A stretch of 64,000 nt of DNA from Methanolobus zinderi (GTDB lineage Archaea; Halobacteriota; Methanosarcinia; Methanosarcinales; Methanosarcinaceae): the NCBI RefSeq assembly GCF_013388255.1, contig NZ_CP058215.1, forward strand, positions 620,001 to 684,000, read 5' to 3'. Shown piece by piece: positions 60,330-64,000 of this stretch (positions are counted from its first letter, which is position 1; each line of letters starts with the position of its first letter). Under the pieces are notes generated by a model that saw nothing but the letters and a program-made list of their open reading frames with translations, searched no databases and was not told where the DNA came from. A program made the position numbers and the translations under genes.

Positions 60330-61552
60330 GACCAGCTGCTCATGTATTCATCCTGTTCCGATGAAAGTTTATCAAGGCTGATTCCCATTGATTCGAGTTT
60401 CATCTCGGCTACGCTGACATCAAGCTCATGGGGGACGGCATGGACACCGTCAACAAGTGTATTCTCTGCAATGTATCTGACACATAGTGCCTGGTTTGCA
60501 AAGCTCATATCCATAACCTCCGCAGGATGTCCGTCGCCTGCAGCGAGGTTTACAAGCCTGCCCTCTGCAAGCACGTTGACCTTCCTGTCACCAAGGTCAT
60601 ATTCTTTGATATTCTTCCTGACAGTACGTACCGATCGTGCCATGTCCTCAAGATCCTCAAGATTGATCTCCACATTGAAGTGACCTGAGTTGGCAAGTAT
60701 TGCACCGTCCTTGATCACCTCAAAGTGTTCCCTTGAGAGGATATCACGGTTGCCCGTTGTGGTGAGGAATATGTCTCCTATCTTTGCAGCCTCTTTCATA
60801 GGCATGACCTCGTTCCCGTCCATGCGGGCCTCAAGAGCCCTGATAGGATCGATCTCGGTAACAATTACGTTTGCACCGAGCCCTCTGGCACGCAGTGCTG
60901 CACCTTTTCCACACCAGCCATATCCGCCGATAACAGCGTTCTTTCCGGCAATAAGCAGGTTTGTGGTCCTCATGATGCCATCCCATGATGACTGTCCCGT
61001 ACCGTAGCGGTTGTCAAAGAGGAACTTTGTCATGGCATCGTTGACAGCAATTACAGGCATCTTCAGTGCGCCTTCCCTTTCCATTGCTTTTAGTCTGTGG
61101 ATACCTGTGGTGGTTTCCTCGCACCCTCCGAGTATTGTTGCAAGCATCTCAGGACGCTCGGTGTGCATCTTGAAGATAAGGTCTGCACCATCGTCGATCG
61201 TGATGTCAGGTTCAAAATCAAGTACCTTGTCTATGGCCTCGTAGTAATCCTCGGTGGAACAGTCATAGCTTGCATGACAATCAATGCACTCCCTGGTATC
61301 AAGGGCAAGTGATACGTCGTCCTGCGTACTCAGGGGGTTGCATCCGGTGATCGCAACTTCCGCACCACCTGCTGCCAGTGTCTCCACAAGTACTGCAGTC
61401 TTAGCTTCCACATGCAGTGCCATTGCGACCCTGTGACCTTCAAGTGGTTTTTCCTTCTCGAACTGCTTCCTCACCGCTGCAAGGACCGGCATGTGATTGC
61501 GAGCCCACTCTATCTTCTGGTTTCCGGACTCAATCATTTCTTTATTACTCAT
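60317..61552 (-). CDS. ahcY: S-adenosylhomocysteine / S-inosylhomocysteine hydrolase
   Basis: The 411-residue AhcY-family NAD enzyme has GCNPLSTQDDV near 71, the NAD site GGYGWCGKGAALRARG near 210, and ANSGHFNVEI. In methanogens the homologous enzyme acts on S-inosylhomocysteine, made by a neighbouring deaminase, rather than directly on SAH. The deaminase-like gene just upstream supports that route. Which substrate is used here is not visible in sequence. Confidence 0.93.
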   Translation of the reverse strand: MSNKEMIESGNQKIEWARNHMPVLAAVRKQFEKEKPLEGHRVAMALHVEAKTAVLVETLAAGGAEVAITGCNPLSTQDDVSLALDTRECIDCHASYDCSTEDYYEAIDKVLDFEPDITIDDGADLIFKMHTERPEMLATILGGCEETTTGIHRLKAMEREGALKMPVIAVNDAMTKFLFDNRYGTGQSSWDGIMRTTNLLIAGKNAVIGGYGWCGKGAALRARGLGANVIVTEIDPIRALEARMDGNEVMPMKEAAKIGDIFLTTTGNRDILSREHFEVIKDGAILANSGHFNVEINLEDLEDMARSVRTVRKNIKEYDLGDRKVNVLAEGRLVNLAAGDGHPAEVMDMSFANQALCVRYIAENTLVDGVHAVPHELDVSVAEMKLESMGISLDKLSSEQDEYMSSWSCGT

Positions 61553-61618
61553 TTAGTATCGCCTCTGATAATCTGGATATTCTGAAATTATTGCTGCTTA
61601 TACTCACTCATATTATAT

Positions 61619-62917
61619 TTAAGAGTTAATTCTTGAGACCAGATCCTTTGAAGTCTTCTTCATCTTCTCAATGATACTCTGCTCATCGAGACATCTGACC
61701 TCATAATTCTCCATCAGGATCTTTCCGTTTACGATGGTGGTCTTCACATCCCTACCGTTTGCGGCATATACCATATGTGATGCAATATCATATGCGGGTG
61801 TAAGATGTGGCTTGTTCATGTCGACGATAATCAGGTCTGCATTGTACTCTTCTTTGATCATGCCGCTCTTTATACCAAGTGCCTTTGCACCGTTCACGGT
61901 CGCCATTTCAAGGACCTGGCGTGCAGGAAGGACCGTTGGGTCCATAATGCTTACCTTCTGGAGAAGTGCTGCGGTCTTCATTTCCTCGAACATGTCAAGA
62001 TTATTATTGGAAGCACATCCGTCGGTTCCGAGAGAGACATTGGCACCAACAGCAAGCAGTTTTGCAACAGGGGCTATGCCTGAGGCAAGTTTCATGTTAC
62101 TTGTCACGTTGTGTGAGATATTCACTCCGTGTTCTGCAAGTATCTTGATGTCGCCGTCGGAAAGCCATATGCAGTGTGCTGCAAGCACGTCATCTCCCCA
62201 GAAATCGATATCCTTGAGGAAATGTATCGAACAGACTCCGAATTGCTCTTTCATATAGTTTAACTCGGCCTCTGTTTCCAGGACATGGATATGTATCCTG
62301 ACATTGTCCTTTACGGCCTGCTCCTTGACCCTTATCAGGAAGTCCCTGGAACATGTGTTGGGTGCATGAGGTCCGTACATTGTGGTAATTCTGCCGTCTG
62401 CCTTTCCGTTCCATTCCCTTACAAAGCGGCTGCCCTCTTCAAGCTCGACATCCGCCTTCTCTTTATCTCCAAAGTCTATCATGCCGTAGGAAAGTGCTGC
62501 TCTTATTCCGGATTCATCTACAGCCTGCGCAACTTTGTCCATATGGATATACATGTCAGCAAAAGCTGTTGTACCGGACCTTATCATCTCCAGGCAGGCA
62601 AGCTGTGTACCAATATAGATATCCTCGTCGCTTACCTTCGCCTCCGCAGGCCATATGTGATTCTCAAGCCAGTCCTGCAATGGCATATCATCCGCATACC
62701 CTCTGAACAGTGTCATTCCCGCATGGCAATGGGTGTTCACCAGGCCCGGCATTACCACATTCCCTCCGGCATCTATTTCTTTATCAGCCTTACTCTCTGT
62801 GGACTTACCGATCTCCTTGATCTTGCCATCTTCGATAACCACTACCCCGTTTTCTATATCCTCTCTATCGGGGTCCATTGTCAGTATGTATGCGTTCTTA
62901 ATTATGATGTCAGCCAT
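61619..62917 (-). CDS. dadD: SAH/5'-deoxyadenosine/MTA deaminase (amidohydrolase)
   Basis: The 432-residue metal-dependent deaminase has VNTHCHAGMTLFRGYADDMPLQDWL, HIHVLETEAE and SLGTDGCASNNNLDMFEEM, family signatures. It removes ammonia from SAH, 5'-deoxyadenosine or methylthioadenosine. It is 66 nt upstream of the hydrolase gene and 2 nt after the HD gene, one operon. Confidence 0.93.
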   Translation of the reverse strand: MADIIIKNAYILTMDPDREDIENGVVVIEDGKIKEIGKSTESKADKEIDAGGNVVMPGLVNTHCHAGMTLFRGYADDMPLQDWLENHIWPAEAKVSDEDIYIGTQLACLEMIRSGTTAFADMYIHMDKVAQAVDESGIRAALSYGMIDFGDKEKADVELEEGSRFVREWNGKADGRITTMYGPHAPNTCSRDFLIRVKEQAVKDNVRIHIHVLETEAELNYMKEQFGVCSIHFLKDIDFWGDDVLAAHCIWLSDGDIKILAEHGVNISHNVTSNMKLASGIAPVAKLLAVGANVSLGTDGCASNNNLDMFEEMKTAALLQKVSIMDPTVLPARQVLEMATVNGAKALGIKSGMIKEEYNADLIIVDMNKPHLTPAYDIASHMVYAANGRDVKTTIVNGKILMENYEVRCLDEQSIIEKMKKTSKDLVSRINS

Positions 62918-62919
62918 CT

Positions 62920-63561
62920 TTAGTTCTCCCGGTTGGTCTCTCTTTTTAGCTCTTCAAGGTACAGGTGCATTATCCTGAGCCGCTCCTTTGCTATTTCTTT
63001 TGCGGTTTCAGTGTTAAGTCTGTCCATTATCCTGAAAGGTTTTCTTTCCATATAATCATAGAATCCGTCAAAAGGATCTTCCGTGTATGCATTCATGGAA
63101 GTCTCCTTGACAGTACCTATCGTATGCTTCAGGGACCTCAACGCTCCCATGGAAACAAGTGATCTGAATATTCCCACCGCTCCAAGTGCATCCAGCCTGT
63201 CAGCATCCTGGAGTATGCAGGCTTCCATGGTTTCGGCTTTCATTCCCCTGCTGAATCTGTGGGTCAGGATGCAGGATGCAACATGGTCTGTGAGATCACT
63301 GTCAGCACCTTCGGATATCAGAAAATCCCTCGCGATCTGAGCACCGTATTCTGCATGGTTACCTCCTTCCTGATGCTCTTTAACGATTCCCACATCATGT
63401 AAAAGGGCCGCAAGTCTTAACACCCGGAGATCACCACCTTCCTCCCTGTGTATCCTGGCACAAAGTGTCTCTACACGCTCTATATGAGAAATGTCGTGTG
63501 TACTTGGCTCATCGGCAAGTACTTCTGTAACAAATCCTCTTGTACGCTCAATCAGATCCAT
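62920..63561 (-). CDS. HD-domain phosphohydrolase
   Basis: The 213-residue protein has the HD motif ALLHDVGI near 51-58 with preceding HDISHIERV, later HAEYG, and DADRLDALGAVG near 118. Substrate (nucleotide or cyclic nucleotide) unknown. It overlaps the CoA-ligase gene by 10 nt and the deaminase is 2 nt on. Confidence 0.87.
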   Translation of the reverse strand: MDLIERTRGFVTEVLADEPSTHDISHIERVETLCARIHREEGGDLRVLRLAALLHDVGIVKEHQEGGNHAEYGAQIARDFLISEGADSDLTDHVASCILTHRFSRGMKAETMEACILQDADRLDALGAVGIFRSLVSMGALRSLKHTIGTVKETSMNAYTEDPFDGFYDYMERKPFRIMDRLNTETAKEIAKERLRIMHLYLEELKRETNREN

Positions 63562-64000
63562 TGTACACCTCTTTCTTCTGCCTGGTGCTTCAGTCTTTCC
63601 TGAATCGCATACAGGGCATCAGGTATGAATTTACGGTTATCGTATGAGTTAATAACCTCCTGAAGGGATTCTCTGCTGTCGTGTTTCATATCCCTTGCAA
63701 ACTGGGTCATGTTCTGCAGTGCACGGGTCACATTATCTATTATAGATACGCTGGCATTCAGGGATGTTCTGGAAAGGGGGTTCAGGTCTATGCTGATAAC
63801 AACTTTTCCCATTTCCACCAGTTTCTGACAGCGATCCCCGTCCTCAAGTGGTACAAGTACCACATCCGCACTGAAAATACCTTCCTCGTCAACGATCGCC
63901 CGGTCATGGGACAGGTCAAGTCTTTTTTCTGCACTGCCACCCAGTACCCTCCCGGCACCATGGGATTTGAGATGTTCTATGATCCTGTGAACCCTGGCAT
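63552..64000 (-). CDS. 4-phosphopantoate--beta-alanine ligase, N-terminus beyond window edge
   Basis: The frame runs from the edge to 63552 and includes VHRIIEHLKSHGAGRVLGG, FSADVVLVPLEDGDRC and VVISIDLNPLSRTS, the archaeal phosphopantothenate synthetase family (PPS, COG1701). It joins 4-phosphopantoate and beta-alanine in archaeal CoA synthesis. An internal ATG at 63863 is not the start. It is the upstream gene of the HD-deaminase-hydrolase operon. Confidence 0.87.
   Translation of the reverse strand, partial: ARVHRIIEHLKSHGAGRVLGGSAEKRLDLSHDRAIVDEEGIFSADVVLVPLEDGDRCQKLVEMGKVVISIDLNPLSRTSLNASVSIIDNVTRALQNMTQFARDMKHDSRESLQEVINSYDNRKFIPDALYAIQERLKHQAEERGVQWI

Overview
The window comes from a methanogenic archaeon, most likely a member of the Methanosarcinales. 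The evidence is archaeal: RNA polymerase A and B subunits each split in two, 4-phosphopantoate--beta-alanine ligase, geranylgeranyl-reductase-family and DUF1724 proteins, a surface protein with PKD and PGF-pre-PGF modules, archaeal TATA boxes, and a few apparently leaderless genes. The genus cannot be fixed from sequence alone.

Layout. 1-8.5 kb: glnK (cut by the edge) with amt, a broken secreted protein, purB, rubrerythrin, a DUF2173 protein, an MNT antitoxin with a truncated HepT partner, and uvrA. 8.7-11.2 kb: an envelope-stress group, htpX-pspAB convergent with pspA-pspAA. 11.4-16.1 kb: a large lectin/PKD surface protein whose signal peptide is split by a 1,004-bp IS5-like element. The 8-bp target duplications allow the original TTG start to be reconstructed. 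16.3-25.1 kb: a redox region with a flavodoxin, a 1,015-residue lactate/2-hydroxyacid-dehydrogenase-like FAD/Fe-S protein with a Met-Pro tail, pyruvate kinase, then a GXGXG protein, a ferredoxin, a CGGC protein and a small siroheme reductase-like protein, divergent from an HxlR regulator. 25-33.6 kb: a PEBP lipoprotein, glycerate kinase, a TatD-like hydrolase, a bacterial-type monomeric isocitrate dehydrogenase with its own intrinsic terminator, a citrate/isopropylmalate-synthase-family enzyme and an ACT regulator. 33.5-38.1 kb: a geranylgeranyl-reductase-family protein, a HAD phosphatase, a DUF1724 regulator, an alpha/beta hydrolase and tRNA-Arg.

38.2-46.1 kb is the most suggestive accessory region. 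A ThiS/MoaD-like protein, FdhD, a SufS-type cysteine desulfurase, an HTH regulator, a MoeB/ThiF-like E1 and NadA lie together. A motif containing AATYGTGAAT occurs in three of the four promoter regions there, suggesting one regulated sulfur-transfer/cofactor regulon. A MASE3-type histidine kinase and a DUF1641-SQR-like pair follow. 46.4-60 kb is the conserved minus-strand operon rpoH-rpoB''-rpoB'-rpoA'-rpoA''-L30e-nusA-S12-S7-EF2-EF1A-S10, preceded by tRNA-Lys. 60.3-64 kb holds an SAH/S-inosylhomocysteine hydrolase next to an SAH-type deaminase, an HD phosphohydrolase and part of a pantothenate/CoA ligase.

Physiology suggested: ammonium uptake, partial oxidative synthesis of 2-oxoglutarate (citrate synthase-like plus IDH), C3 metabolism around pyruvate, SAM recycling by the methanogen deaminase route, and Fe-S/sulfur handling. 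All ORF calls come from reading the sequence; family assignments come from motif recognition, and no database search was run.
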